A stretch of DNA of 64,000 nucleotides from JBOEGW01 sp050633625 (GCA_050633625.1 JBOEGW010000007.1:248001-312000); one strand, 5' to 3'. Positions 42,869 through 52,347 are shown, counted from the first letter of the stretch. A program made the numbers and translations. The notes: a model not told the origin generated them from the letters alone.

Positions 42869-43237
42869 ATGTTGAACAAACTCATGAGCGGCAGGCGCGG
42901 CACACCCACCGCCTTAACGCCCAAAGAAGCCGTCGAAAAAGCCGCGCGCGGTGAAGTGACGGTGGTTGACGTGCGCGACATGGCCGAATTGACAGCCTCG
43001 GGCAAAGCAAAAGGCGCCATTCATATTCCCTTGGCCGTGATCCGGATGCAGGCGGATCCAAAGTCCCCGGATTTTCACCCCGCCCTAGACAGCACCATAC
43101 CCACCGCTGTGTATTGCGCCTCAGGCGCGCGGTCCGCAATGGCTGCTCAGGTGTTTTCAGGCTTTGGATTCGAGGTGCACAATATCGGCGGGCTTGGCCA
43201 CTGGCAAAACGCGGGCGGCGCAATCGAACGCGTTTAA
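42869..43237 (+). CDS. rhodanese-like domain protein
   Basis: A 122-residue single rhodanese domain: TVVDVRDMAEL, then GAIHIPL, and active-site C83 in VYCASGARSAMAA. It may transfer sulfane sulfur or act as a thiol sensor in the cytosol; no signal peptide is seen. It is divergent from uvrA, has its own promoter, and stands alone, with the lpd terminator region following convergently. Confidence 0.9.
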   Translation: MLNKLMSGRRGTPTALTPKEAVEKAARGEVTVVDVRDMAELTASGKAKGAIHIPLAVIRMQADPKSPDFHPALDSTIPTAVYCASGARSAMAAQVFSGFGFEVHNIGGLGHWQNAGGAIERV

Positions 43238-43304
43238 GGCGTTGAATAGATTATGTTTATGATAGGCGCAGAAGGTGCTCAGCCGCTTGCACACCCCCGC
43301 AAAA

Positions 43305-43339
43305 AAACAGTGCCGCGACACGGGTTCGCGGCACTGTTT
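43305..43339 (-). terminator. strong intrinsic terminator of lpd
   Basis: AAACAGTGCCGCGA (43305-43318) pairs perfectly with its complement at 43326-43339 around a 7-base loop; on the minus strand it is followed by TTTTTTT. The stem also serves the convergent rhodanese gene region. Confidence 0.88.
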
Positions 43340-43363
43340 AGCGATTAAACTACATACAAAACG

Positions 43364-44758
43364 CTACATGTGAAGCGCGCGACCATAGGCGTCCAACACG
43401 CTTTCATGCATCATTTCAGAGAGCGTTGGATGCGGAAAGACTGTGTTCATCAGCTCTTCTTCCGTGGTTTCCAGCGTCCGCCCAACCACATAGCCCTGAA
43501 TCAGCTCGGTCACCTCCGCGCCCACCATATGCGCGCCCAAAAGCTCGCCGGTTTTCGCATCAAACACAGTTTTCACAAGCCCCTCAGCCTCGCCAAGCGC
43601 AATCGCCTTGCCATTGCCAATAAAGGGGAACCGCCCAACGCGCACCTCGAAGCCAAGTTCTTTCGCCTTGGCCTCAGAATAGCCAACTGAGGCCACTTGC
43701 GGATGGCAATATGTGCAGCCTGCAATGCTTTCCGGCTTCACCGGATGCGGGTGTTGCCCGGCCATCAATTCGGCAACCATCACCCCTTCGTGGGACGCCT
43801 TATGCGCAAGCCAAGGAGCACCGGCAATATCGCCAATCGCAAACAATCCATCGACGGATGTGCGGCAATATTCATCGGTCACAACATGGGTGCGATCAAT
43901 TTTGACGCCCAGCTCCTCAAGGCCAAGACCTTCGACATTGCCAACAATCCCGACAGCGGAAATCACAGTGTCAAATTCGGCAGTTTCAACTTTTCCGCCA
44001 GTCTCGATATGAGCTGTGACTTTGCCTTTGGCACGATCAAGTTTCTTGACCATGGCTTTTTCCATGATCTTCATGCCCTGTTTCACAAATTGCTTTTTGG
44101 CGAAGCCGGAAATCTCTGCGTCCTCAACAGGAAGCACCCGGTCCATCACCTCAACAACCGTCGTATCCGCGCCTAAAGTGTTGAAAAAGCTTGCAAACTC
44201 AATCCCAATCGCACCGGACCCAATGACCAGAAGTTTCTTCGGCATGCGCGGCGGATTGAGCGCGTCTTTATAGGTCCAGACCAAATCGCCGTCCGCCTCA
44301 AGCCCCGGCAATTCGCGCGCGCGCGCACCTGTGGCGAGCACGATGTTCGCCGCCTTCAGCACCTCAACGCCCTTATCGGTTTTGACGGAAACCTGCCCCT
44401 TGGCAGGCAGGGTTGCGCTGCCCATGACAACGTCGATTTTGTTCTTTTTCATCAAATGACCGATGCCACCGGAAAGCTGTTTCGCCACCCCGCGCGACCG
44501 TTTGACAACCGCATCCAAATCATAGCCGATGTTCTCTGCCGAGAGGCCAAACTCGGAGGCACGTTGCATCAAATGAAACACCTCAGCTGATCGCAACAAC
44601 GCCTTGGTGGGAATACAGCCCCAGTTCAGGCAAATACCGCCAAGATGCTCGCGCTCGACAATGACAACTTTCTTGCCAAGCTGCGCGGCGCGAATGGCTG
44701 CAACATAGCCGCCGGGGCCTGCGCCCACCACGATCAGATCATAGGATTTTTCAGCCAT
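43364..44758 (-). CDS. lpdA: dihydrolipoyl dehydrogenase
   Basis: A 464-residue FAD disulfide oxidoreductase, the E3 of 2-oxoacid dehydrogenase complexes or the glycine cleavage system. The FAD loop VVGAGPGGYVAAIRAAQ, redox cysteines C43 and C48 (GGICLNWGCIPTK), the NAD loop VIGSGAIGIEFASFF and the C-terminal HPHPTLSE catalytic histidine are all present. No E1 or E2 gene is adjacent, so its partner complex is encoded elsewhere. Confidence 0.96.
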   Translation of the reverse strand: MAEKSYDLIVVGAGPGGYVAAIRAAQLGKKVVIVEREHLGGICLNWGCIPTKALLRSAEVFHLMQRASEFGLSAENIGYDLDAVVKRSRGVAKQLSGGIGHLMKKNKIDVVMGSATLPAKGQVSVKTDKGVEVLKAANIVLATGARARELPGLEADGDLVWTYKDALNPPRMPKKLLVIGSGAIGIEFASFFNTLGADTTVVEVMDRVLPVEDAEISGFAKKQFVKQGMKIMEKAMVKKLDRAKGKVTAHIETGGKVETAEFDTVISAVGIVGNVEGLGLEELGVKIDRTHVVTDEYCRTSVDGLFAIGDIAGAPWLAHKASHEGVMVAELMAGQHPHPVKPESIAGCTYCHPQVASVGYSEAKAKELGFEVRVGRFPFIGNGKAIALGEAEGLVKTVFDAKTGELLGAHMVGAEVTELIQGYVVGRTLETTEEELMNTVFPHPTLSEMMHESVLDAYGRALHM

Positions 44759-44865
44759 GGGTCTCTCCTGTGAAAAAGTAGTTGAGCCTTAAACTATTTT
44801 GTTGAGGCGTGCAATCTCTCGCATCACACCCCAATGATTGCACGGAAACTGTGTTCAAAAAACGA

Positions 44866-44898
44866 AAAACCCCCGCCGCAGATCGCAGCAGGGGCAAA
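44866..44898 (-). terminator. terminator after the DUF924 gene
   Basis: On the minus strand CCCCTGCTGC and GCGGCGGGGG form a bulged GC-rich hairpin followed by TTTTTCG, about 30 bases after the DUF924 stop. Confidence 0.65.
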
Positions 44899-44929
44899 AA
44901 CTCAGATTTCGGGCCTGTCGCTTTGCTGG

Positions 44930-45502
44930 CTAAGCACTCATTTGCGCCAAGACCGAGCCGTAACCGCCTTCTTGCTCAAAGGCGGCTTCGGTTTCGGTGG
45001 TGGTGCGCGACAGAGCTTCGTTTCGATAGGGGAAGCGCCCAAACCGGCGGATCACCTCGCGGTGCACTTTAGCGTGCAACAAATTGCCCTCTCCCGCCTC
45101 AGGCATCCGCGTCAGCATCAACCGCACACAGCGGTCCTGGTCCACCAAGCTTTCCGAATGCATAAGCGGCAAATAGAAGAACTGGCGCTGCGGCTCGTCC
45201 AGCTTCATGTCCCAGCCCTTGTCGATCGCACATTTGGCCACGGCAAGCGCCGCCTTATCTGTCGCAAACGCGCGCCCTTCGCCCCGAAACATATTGCGCG
45301 GGAATTGGTCGGTCAGGATCAGATAAGCCAACGCGCCATTGGGATAGGTCAGCCACAAGGAAAACGCGCCTTCCTGAGCCGCTTGCCACGCCGTCATAAA
45401 CCGTGCGCGAATCTCCGCATCCAACTCCGGCGTCGATTGATACCAGCCTTTGGGGCCAATTTCATCGAGCCAAAACGCTAAAACCTCATCAGGCGTGATC
45501 AT
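44930..45502 (-). CDS. DUF924 family protein
   Basis: A 190-residue soluble protein with the DUF924 pattern: VLAFWLDEIGPKGWYQ, LILTDQFPRNMFRG, and QFFYLPLMHSE. It folds as TPR-like helices in known structures of the family and has no assigned biochemical role. It stands alone between lpd and an MFS transporter gene on the same strand, with a terminator downstream. Confidence 0.9.
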   Translation of the reverse strand: MITPDEVLAFWLDEIGPKGWYQSTPELDAEIRARFMTAWQAAQEGAFSLWLTYPNGALAYLILTDQFPRNMFRGEGRAFATDKAALAVAKCAIDKGWDMKLDEPQRQFFYLPLMHSESLVDQDRCVRLMLTRMPEAGEGNLLHAKVHREVIRRFGRFPYRNEALSRTTTETEAAFEQEGGYGSVLAQMSA

Positions 45503-45575
45503 AGCGCCCTCCCTAAAACTCCTGCTGCCCGGAAAGCTTTACAAAAGTTTCACAATTGCGCAACCGACTTTGCGA

Positions 45576-46883
45576 TTATTGCGCATTGGGCGTGGAATTC
45601 TGCGACAAAATATCCTCACTTGCCCTGTTTTCCGCGTTGGCCGCCTCCTCCTCAAGCGCATCCACATAGACTTCTTGCGCCAATTCGACTGCCACCGGCG
45701 AGGCCTGCGCAAGCACCGTGACATAGCTCGCCGTGTCCTCCACCGGAACGCCAGCGCGCTGCGTGGTCCGCCACATCCCATAGGCAACAAGCGCCGCCAA
45801 AGACACAGCCAGCACCACAAAAAACCCGTTCGCGCCAAAGGCCCCCATGATCCAGCCCGTCGCCAGCGGTCCCATGATCGCGCCCACCCCGTTCACGAAC
45901 ATCAGCCCCGCCGAAGCCGCCGCCATATCCTCCGGCTCAAGGTAATCGTTGGTATGCGCAATCAGCAGCGCATAAAGTGGCCCCAACATGCCGCCAATCA
46001 TGAACGCAGCCGCCAACAACACAATGAAGCTTTCCGAAAGCGCCGCCGCAATCGAGGCCACCATCGCCACAAACGCCGTCAAAATGATCAACTGCCGCCG
46101 TTCCATCCGGTCCGAAATCTGCCCAATCGGATATTGCAGCACCAAACCGCCCACATAAAACATCGACACGAAAATCGTCAGCTCGCGAATACTCAGCCCC
46201 GCCTCGGTACCATAAACCGCAGCCATGCCGAATTGCGCCGCATAGGCCGAGCCGACCAGTAGCATCCCAACAACCCCAAGCGGCGAGTTGTGAAACAGCT
46301 CCCGCAAGGTCATACGCCGCGCCGTGTCAAAGGCGGGTGTAGGCGCAACGGTCAGCAAAATCGGCGCAAAGGAAATCGACACCAAGACGGAGGGGATAAT
46401 GAACAAAATAAAGCCGCTCGGATCCCCCGCCATCACCAGTCCCTGCGCCGCGATGATGCCGATCATCTGCACGATCAGGTACAGCGACAGCGCTTTGCCG
46501 CGTGTTTCATTCGTGGCGGCGTTGTTGAGCCAGCTTTCCGCTGTCACATAGACGCCCGAAAAACAAAACCCAATCGCAAGGCGCAAGATGGACCAAACAA
46601 TTGGATCGGCCACCGCCGGATAAAGGATCAAAACGGCGGAAATAAAGCTGCCAAGCGCGGCAAACACCCGCACATGGCCGACCCGTCGAATAAGCCCCGG
46701 CGCCGCCCGGCTGCCAAACAAGAACCCGGCGAAATAACTCGACATAACAATCGACATTTCAAAGGCGCTAAAGCCCTCAATCGCGCCTCGAATCCCCAAC
46801 AAGGTGCCCTGAATGCCATTGCCAACCATCAACAACATAAGCCCAAGCAAGAGCGCCCAAGCACTTGATAAAACCTGAATCAT
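45576..46883 (-). CDS. MFS transporter, YcaD-like
   Basis: A 435-residue major facilitator protein with about 12 hydrophobic helices (for example SAWALLLGLMLLMVGNGIQG and MSIVMSSYFAGFLFGS) and the inter-helix motif GQISDRMERRQLIIL. The fold fits the YcaD/COG0477 group. A hydrophilic acidic C-terminal tail of about 35 residues is extra. The substrate is unknown. The XRE-cupin gene ends about 108 bases upstream on the same strand. Confidence 0.88.
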   Translation of the reverse strand: MIQVLSSAWALLLGLMLLMVGNGIQGTLLGIRGAIEGFSAFEMSIVMSSYFAGFLFGSRAAPGLIRRVGHVRVFAALGSFISAVLILYPAVADPIVWSILRLAIGFCFSGVYVTAESWLNNAATNETRGKALSLYLIVQMIGIIAAQGLVMAGDPSGFILFIIPSVLVSISFAPILLTVAPTPAFDTARRMTLRELFHNSPLGVVGMLLVGSAYAAQFGMAAVYGTEAGLSIRELTIFVSMFYVGGLVLQYPIGQISDRMERRQLIILTAFVAMVASIAAALSESFIVLLAAAFMIGGMLGPLYALLIAHTNDYLEPEDMAAASAGLMFVNGVGAIMGPLATGWIMGAFGANGFFVVLAVSLAALVAYGMWRTTQRAGVPVEDTASYVTVLAQASPVAVELAQEVYVDALEEEAANAENRASEDILSQNSTPNAQ

Positions 46884-46991
46884 TGCGCCAATCCTATGCG
46901 TGCCGTCGCGCCGTCCCTATCAGGAAGGCGTCGCATCGACCATTCAAATTGCGACGTTTCAGGCCTCGTTTCGCGCCAAATCGTCAGCGCG

Positions 46992-47663
46992 TTACAGCGA
47001 TGTCACCCAAAGGATCATCGCGTCATCTTGGGACGTGGAAATGACGTTGTGCCCCATCGACGCATCATAATACGCACTGTCGCCCCGGCGCATATCCACA
47101 GGCTCATAGAACTCCGTCAAAAGTCGGATTGTCCCGGTGAGCACATATAAAAATTCTTCACCATCATGGCGCACCCAGCCATCAAATTCCTCAAAACTGC
47201 GCGCCCGCACCCGCGCTCGATAGGGCAACATCGCCTTTTTTGTCAGCGCGCTGGCCAGCATTTCATGCTCATATGTGGTCGTCGGGTGGCTTTGTCCATC
47301 GCCATCCTTAGTCACCGCCATTCGCCCCGACACCCTGTCGTTTCGCGGTGCCGTGAACAATTGCGGCACAGAAATTTCCAGCCCAACGGCGAGCTTTTTG
47401 AGCGCTTCATACGTGGGCGACATCTGGCCGTTTTCGATCTTGGACAAAGTCGAGCGCGCAAGCCCCGCTTGCCCCGCCGCCTGCTCCAAGGTCCAGCCAT
47501 GAGATTTTCGAAGCTCGCGCACCCGTTCCCCCAGATTGAGCGGGACAGGGTCAGGGCTGTCCTGACCGGTTTCGCGCGCAAGTTGGATCAGGGATGGCTC
47601 TTTTGGCGCAGACGAAGCTGCCGGAGCTGCCGTTTTCGAGAGGTCAGAAGGGTCATTTTCCAT
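46992..47663 (-). CDS. XRE-family regulator with C-terminal cupin domain
   Basis: A 223-residue regulator. The helix-turn-helix spans about 45-100 (LGERVRELRKSHGWTLEQAA and ARSTLSKIENGQMSPTYEAL); a cupin domain follows (RSFEEFDGWVRHDGEEFLYVL, then DSAYYDASMGHNV) and probably binds a small effector. ATG 47663 is preferred to an in-frame start 12 codons upstream. It is divergent from an acyl-CoA synthetase gene with 79 bases between starts, which suggests local control of that gene. Confidence 0.88.
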   Translation of the reverse strand: MENDPSDLSKTAAPAASSAPKEPSLIQLARETGQDSPDPVPLNLGERVRELRKSHGWTLEQAAGQAGLARSTLSKIENGQMSPTYEALKKLAVGLEISVPQLFTAPRNDRVSGRMAVTKDGDGQSHPTTTYEHEMLASALTKKAMLPYRARVRARSFEEFDGWVRHDGEEFLYVLTGTIRLLTEFYEPVDMRRGDSAYYDASMGHNVISTSQDDAMILWVTSL

Positions 47664-47742
47664 GCACAGGATATAAAGGCCGCGCCTGCCCTTATGCAAG
47701 CCTCACCCTTGCAAGCGCTGCGTCACAAAGGTAGGCAAAACC

Positions 47743-49284
47743 ATGCTTTCAATAGACGCCCCCGGCCCCGCGCTCGCCCCCCCTCCTGCCTCGTTCAACA
47801 TGGCGCAACATGTTCTGGCGGCCGGGCTATCCCACCCGGACAAGCTGGCCTTACGGATCGCTGGGGCAACGGATGTTCAGGATTGGACCTACGGCGAAAT
47901 CACCCGCGCTGTGCGTGGGATTGCGGCGGGGCTGCGCGCGCAGGACGTTGTGGAGGGCGATCTGGTGCTGCTGCGCCTTGGCAATACTGTCGAGTTTCCG
48001 CTGGCCTTCCTGGGCGCAATTGCGGCCGGTCTGGTGCCCGTGCCCACTGCCGCGACCCTCACCCGGCTTGAGATTTCCAAAATGGCGGCGGATATTTCGC
48101 CCGCTTTGATCATCGCGAGTGACGGCATTGAATTGCCAGCCCCGCTGCGCTGCCCGGTGATCCATGAGGGCGATTTGCACAGCTATGCCAAAGCCGCGCC
48201 TGCGCCCTTTCAAATGGGTGCGCCAGAGCGCCCGGGCTATGCGGTCTACACCTCCGGCACCTCAGGGCGGCCGCGCGCCGTGCTCCATGCGCATCGCGCA
48301 ATTTGGGCGCGCCAAATGATGTGGGACGGCTGGTACGGGCTGCGCCCAGATGACCGGCTGTTACATGCTGGCGCGTTCAACTGGACCTATACACTTGGCA
48401 CCGGGCTGTTGGACCCATGGACGCGCGGCGCAAGCGCCATCATCCCAGCGCCCGGAACCAAAAACGAAGCGCTTCCGGCGCTCCTCGCCCATCATGACGC
48501 GACAATTTTTGCTGCGGTGCCGGGGGTTTACCGGCAAATGCTGCGCGCTGACATGCCAGCAATGCCCGCCCTGCGACACGGGCTGAGCGCGGGCGAAAAG
48601 CTCGCAGCCCCCATTCGCAACGCCTGGCATAACGCGACAAATACCCAAATATATGAGGCGTTTGGCATGTCTGAGTGCTCAACCTTTGTCTCCGCCAGCC
48701 CAAGCCGCCCGGCCCCGGACGGAGCACTTGGTTTCGCACAACCCGGCCGCAAGATCGCTGTTGTCGATGACAGCGACGAAAGCACTCCCATCCAAGCCCG
48801 CGGCGAAGCGGGGGTGTTGGCGGTTGATGCGAACGACCCCGGCCTGACCCTTGGGTATATCGGCCACCCCGACGAGACGGCGAAACGGTTTCGCGCTGGC
48901 TGGTTCTTGACAGGCGACCGCGTAACGATGGATGAGGCCGGGGCGATCACCTATCTTGGCCGCGAAGACGACATGATGAACGCTGGCGGATTTCGGGTGT
49001 CCCCGCTTGAAGTGGAAGCCGCGATGAGCAGCCATGACAGCGTGATCGAGGCAGCGGCGGTTGAACTGCCCGTAAAAGAGACAGCAAGCGTCATTGCTCT
49101 GTTTTATGTTGCAGCGGCATCAGGCGCGGATGAGACCCAACTTGAGGCACATGCCAAAAACACCCTCGCCGATTATAAACGCCCGCGCATGTTCATCGCG
49201 CTCGAAAGCCTGCCGCGCGGCGCAAATAACAAACTCCTGCGGCGCGCCCTCCTCGATCAATGGCGCGCCACACAAGACAGCTGA
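47743..49284 (+). CDS. AMP-dependent acyl/aryl-CoA synthetase
   Basis: A 513-residue adenylate-forming enzyme related to benzoate- and acetate-CoA ligases. The P-loop is YTSGTSGRPRAVLHAH, then EAFGMSECSTF and the hinge region TGDRVTMDEAGAITYLGRED; the late catalytic lysine fits RGANNKLLRR. It activates an organic acid to its CoA ester; the acid is not readable from sequence. It overlaps no neighbour but is 32 bases before a DsbA-family gene and divergent from the XRE-cupin regulator. Confidence 0.88.
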   Translation: MLSIDAPGPALAPPPASFNMAQHVLAAGLSHPDKLALRIAGATDVQDWTYGEITRAVRGIAAGLRAQDVVEGDLVLLRLGNTVEFPLAFLGAIAAGLVPVPTAATLTRLEISKMAADISPALIIASDGIELPAPLRCPVIHEGDLHSYAKAAPAPFQMGAPERPGYAVYTSGTSGRPRAVLHAHRAIWARQMMWDGWYGLRPDDRLLHAGAFNWTYTLGTGLLDPWTRGASAIIPAPGTKNEALPALLAHHDATIFAAVPGVYRQMLRADMPAMPALRHGLSAGEKLAAPIRNAWHNATNTQIYEAFGMSECSTFVSASPSRPAPDGALGFAQPGRKIAVVDDSDESTPIQARGEAGVLAVDANDPGLTLGYIGHPDETAKRFRAGWFLTGDRVTMDEAGAITYLGREDDMMNAGGFRVSPLEVEAAMSSHDSVIEAAAVELPVKETASVIALFYVAAASGADETQLEAHAKNTLADYKRPRMFIALESLPRGANNKLLRRALLDQWRATQDS

Positions 49285-49316
49285 CAGCCCAAGCGAAACC
49301 AAATACGAAAGCTCCC

Positions 49317-49955
49317 ATGATCAAGCTCGTTATCTTTTCTGACCCGATTTGCCCGTGGTGCTATATTGGCAAGGCCCGTCTGGACCGCGCATTGGAACAA
49401 CGCCCAAATCATCCGTTTGAGGTGGAGTGGCACCCGTTCATGCTCAATCCAAACATGCCAGAAGGCGGCATGGATCGGCGCGCCTATCTTGAGGCAAAAT
49501 TTGGCGGACAAGACGGTGCGGTGCGCGCCTATTTGCCCGTTACAACAGAAGCCGAAGCCACGGGGCTGACGCTCAATCTGGACGCCATCAAGACCACCCC
49601 TTCCACCCTCAATGCCCATAGGCTGATCCATTGGGCACAGCTTGAACACCGGCAAACGGCTATGGTCTCCACCCTGTTCAAAGCTTATTTTGTTGACGGC
49701 TTGGACATTGGCAAGAGCGAGGTTCTGGCGCAGCTTGCGGCTCAATGTGGCATGGATCGTGACCTCATCTTGCGGCTGCTGGAGAGCGAGGCAGACAGTG
49801 AAGACATCCGCGCGCGCGATGATGACGCCCGCCAAAAAGGCGTGAATTCGGTGCCCACCTTCGTCATTGCCAACCAACATGTCGTGCCCGGCGCGCAGCC
49901 CACCGATTTGTGGCTCAACGTGATAGATGAGCTGACAGAACAACTGAAAAACTGA
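49317..49955 (+). CDS. DsbA family oxidoreductase (FrnE-like)
   Basis: A 212-residue thioredoxin-fold protein with C12-P-W-C15 in FSDPICPWCYIGKARL and helical insert, then GVNSVPTFVIANQHVVPGAQ holding the cis-proline. There is no signal peptide, so it acts in the cytosol, unlike periplasmic DsbA. FrnE-like proteins take part in polyketide or stress-related disulfide chemistry. ATG 49317 is chosen because family sequence starts there. Confidence 0.9.
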   Translation: MIKLVIFSDPICPWCYIGKARLDRALEQRPNHPFEVEWHPFMLNPNMPEGGMDRRAYLEAKFGGQDGAVRAYLPVTTEAEATGLTLNLDAIKTTPSTLNAHRLIHWAQLEHRQTAMVSTLFKAYFVDGLDIGKSEVLAQLAAQCGMDRDLILRLLESEADSEDIRARDDDARQKGVNSVPTFVIANQHVVPGAQPTDLWLNVIDELTEQLKN

Positions 49956-50011
49956 CGCGCTCCTCAACACCTTTAGTCGCGCAGGTCAATCGCAGCCCCC
50001 ATGCCCCCCAA

Positions 50012-51265
50012 GTGATCGGATCCGGACTTAACGTGGCACACGCATCCCCCAAACGGCCCCGTGAGGCCGAACTCATCGCCATGTTGGCCGCCGTCATGTC
50101 CCTCATGGCGTTTTCCACCGACTCGATCCTGCCCGCCATGAGCGACATCGGCGCCGCACTTGCCCCCGATGACAAATCCAAAACCCAGCTCATCGTGTCG
50201 ATCTTCATGCTCGGTACGGGCTTTGGCATGCTGATCTTCGGGCCGCTCGCAGACAGCCTCGGACGCAAGAAAGCCTACGCCCTCGGCGTGACGCTCTACA
50301 TGATCAGCGCCGCTGCCTGCGTGCTGGCCCCAAACTTGGAAACCTTGGTCGCGCTGCGCTTCATGATGGGTTTTGGCGCGGCGTCCTCGCGCGCAGTGGT
50401 TCAGGCCGTCACACGTGACCTCTACAAAGGCGAAGACCAAGCTCGCATCAACTCTCTCATCTTCATGGTTTTCGTGGTCGTTCCCGCGCTTGCCCCCCTC
50501 ATGGGCCAGCAAATCGTTTTCGCCGTGGGATGGCGCGGCCTGATGGGAGCCTATGTCGCCTATGGCGCCTTCACGCTCATCTGGCTGTTCACCCGCCTGC
50601 CCGAAACCCTTGTCCCACAAAACCGACGCCCCTTTCGCCTGCGCCCCGTGCTGGCAGCCTTTCGCGAGGTCACAGGCCACCCGATTACGCGGCGCTACAC
50701 CCTCGTCCTGATGCTGCTGTACGGCCAGTTCGTCGCCTTCTTGGCCTCTGCCGAACAATTGTTCGTCGATGCTTTGGGTGTTGGGCACGCCTTTCCCTTG
50801 TACTTCGCCCTCGTGTCCGTGTTTGCCGCGGGCGCCGGGCTGGTGAACGCCAAAATCGTCGGACGGTTCGGCATTCGGCGCTTGATCGCCTTTGCCTTCG
50901 CCTCGCAAACGATCCTCTCAAGCGTGCTCGCACTCTTGTGGTTCACGGTGCTGGCCCCCACGGTGGCAACCGTCGGTCCTTTGGAACTTGTGCTGTTTTT
51001 GATCTGGGCGTCATGGCTTTTCATGGTCAACGGGCTTGTGATGGGAAACCTCACAGCGCTGGCGATGGAACCGATGGGCCATATCGCAGGCTCCGCCGCC
51101 GCCGTGACAACGGCGCTCGGTTTGGGCGCGGGAATGGTGATTGCTGTGCCTCTTGGCGCCGCCTTTGACGGCACTCCGCGCATACTAATGGCCGGGACTG
51201 CGCTTCTATGCGCCATCGCCTTCCTATTGGTTTGGCAAGACCTCAAAGCCCGAAAGCGCGGCTGA
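50012..51265 (+). CDS. Bcr/CflA-type MFS drug efflux transporter
   Basis: A 417-residue, 12-helix MFS protein of the drug-resistance Bcr/CflA group. SFTDSI-like opening MAFSTDSILPAMSDIG, the motif FGPLADSLGRKKAYALG and RFMMGFGAASSRAVVQAV (motif C region) are visible. The start is a GTG without a clear ribosome site; a later start is possible. Its last 42 bases overlap the 3' end of the convergent membrane-transporter gene. Confidence 0.85.
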   Translation: MIGSGLNVAHASPKRPREAELIAMLAAVMSLMAFSTDSILPAMSDIGAALAPDDKSKTQLIVSIFMLGTGFGMLIFGPLADSLGRKKAYALGVTLYMISAAACVLAPNLETLVALRFMMGFGAASSRAVVQAVTRDLYKGEDQARINSLIFMVFVVVPALAPLMGQQIVFAVGWRGLMGAYVAYGAFTLIWLFTRLPETLVPQNRRPFRLRPVLAAFREVTGHPITRRYTLVLMLLYGQFVAFLASAEQLFVDALGVGHAFPLYFALVSVFAAGAGLVNAKIVGRFGIRRLIAFAFASQTILSSVLALLWFTVLAPTVATVGPLELVLFLIWASWLFMVNGLVMGNLTALAMEPMGHIAGSAAAVTTALGLGAGMVIAVPLGAAFDGTPRILMAGTALLCAIAFLLVWQDLKARKRG

Positions 51266-52228
51266 TGAAACAGGCGTGAGTGCGGCTGTGCGCGCCTGCA
51301 TCTGGCGGCGCAATATACCCGCCGCACCGATTTGAACAAAATAGGCGATCATCACCGGCAGGATAAACGTCGGCCCATAGGTGTCGATAGAAAACACAGC
51401 CATAATCAAGGCCAAGGTGATATACCGAGTGGCAACATGCCAGTAGACGGCGCGCCCCTCCGGGGTGTTCTTTGTCAAATATCGCGCAGCTCCAAAAGCC
51501 ACCCCATAAAAGGCAAAAGTGGCGATCGCGGCCTGAAAAAGCGACGTGATCGACACCGAGAACAACATTTGCGCCGTTGTGAGCGAGAACAAATAGAACA
51601 CAATTCCAAACATCGTCGCTTTTGAAATCACCTGCTGATACCGCTCGGTGACGTTGATCACACCGGGCACAAACGCGCGGGCAATGCGGCTCAGCACGAA
51701 AGGCAAGACGATCAAAATCATGAACGGTGCCAAGGGCTTCACTCCGCCCCCCGCAGCCGCCTTAACCTCGGAAAGATCAGGCGCCGGAAACAGCCCGGAA
51801 ACCACAGCAAAATGCTGCGAAAACACCATGGTCACAGGCAACACCAACGCCAAATTGAGCATGAAAATAATGAATCCCAGCTTTGGATTCGCGCCAGAGG
51901 TCTTGATCCACATCATCACCATGCCGCCGCCGGGCAACAAAGCCAACAAAAACAACGCGCCCGCGATGCCAATATCTCGGCTCAGAAACCCAATGAGAAG
52001 ACTGGCCAAAACCATCACGATATAGTTGATCCAAAGGGCCGCGCCAATCGAAGGCAGCGCATTTTGAACGAGCGCCAAATCTTTGATATCAAACTTAAAA
52101 AGCGTTGGCGTGACAAGGAAAACACCAGCCACCAAACAGACAGTGGATGAAAACGCAAAGCCCCCCGTCAGCGATCCAATTCCGAGACCAAGCCCGATTG
52201 CCGTGACGACGAGAACGATTTGTTGCAT
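51224..52228 (-). CDS. ACR3/BASS-like (BART superfamily) membrane transporter
   Basis: A 334-residue protein with about ten hydrophobic helices. The segment LLALLPGGGMVMMWIKTSG followed by NPKLGFIIFMLNLALVLPV resembles the core of bile acid/arsenite ACR3 carriers, but where ACR3 has a Cys needed for arsenite transport this protein has glycine (PGGGM). It therefore may move an organic anion rather than arsenite. It has a strong promoter with an embedded palindrome and overlaps the convergent MFS gene by 42 bases. The family call is moderate. Confidence 0.6.
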   Translation of the reverse strand: MQQIVLVVTAIGLGLGIGSLTGGFAFSSTVCLVAGVFLVTPTLFKFDIKDLALVQNALPSIGAALWINYIVMVLASLLIGFLSRDIGIAGALFLLALLPGGGMVMMWIKTSGANPKLGFIIFMLNLALVLPVTMVFSQHFAVVSGLFPAPDLSEVKAAAGGGVKPLAPFMILIVLPFVLSRIARAFVPGVINVTERYQQVISKATMFGIVFYLFSLTTAQMLFSVSITSLFQAAIATFAFYGVAFGAARYLTKNTPEGRAVYWHVATRYITLALIMAVFSIDTYGPTFILPVMIAYFVQIGAAGILRRQMQARTAALTPVSSAALSGFEVLPNQ

Positions 52229-52253
52229 GGTGGCACTCCTGTTTTGCCACCCC

Positions 52254-52281
52254 TATATATTCTAAAATACGAATGTGTCAA
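52254..52281 (-). promoter_or_regulatory. near-consensus sigma-70 promoter with embedded palindrome
   Basis: On the minus strand TTGACA (52281-52276), 16-base spacer, TATATA (52259-52254). The inverted repeat ATTC-TAAAATAC-GAAT (52259-52274) fills the spacer, the position of repressor operators such as those of ArsR-family proteins. It drives the BASS-like transporter gene, 26 bases downstream. Confidence 0.65.
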
Positions 52282-52294
52282 TATCGACCACAGG

Positions 52295-52320
52295 CTTTCA
52301 GTGTTCCAAAAATATCCCCG
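52295..52320 (-). repeat. intergenic core element, copy D
   Basis: On the minus strand CGGGGATATTTTT then GGAACACTGAAAG, 28 bases after the mfd stop and in its sense. A hairpin GCCGG/CCGGC (52320-52334) stands directly 5'. Confidence 0.75.
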
Positions 52321-52347
52321 CCGGAGGCCCCGGCCCGTGAAGCCGCG

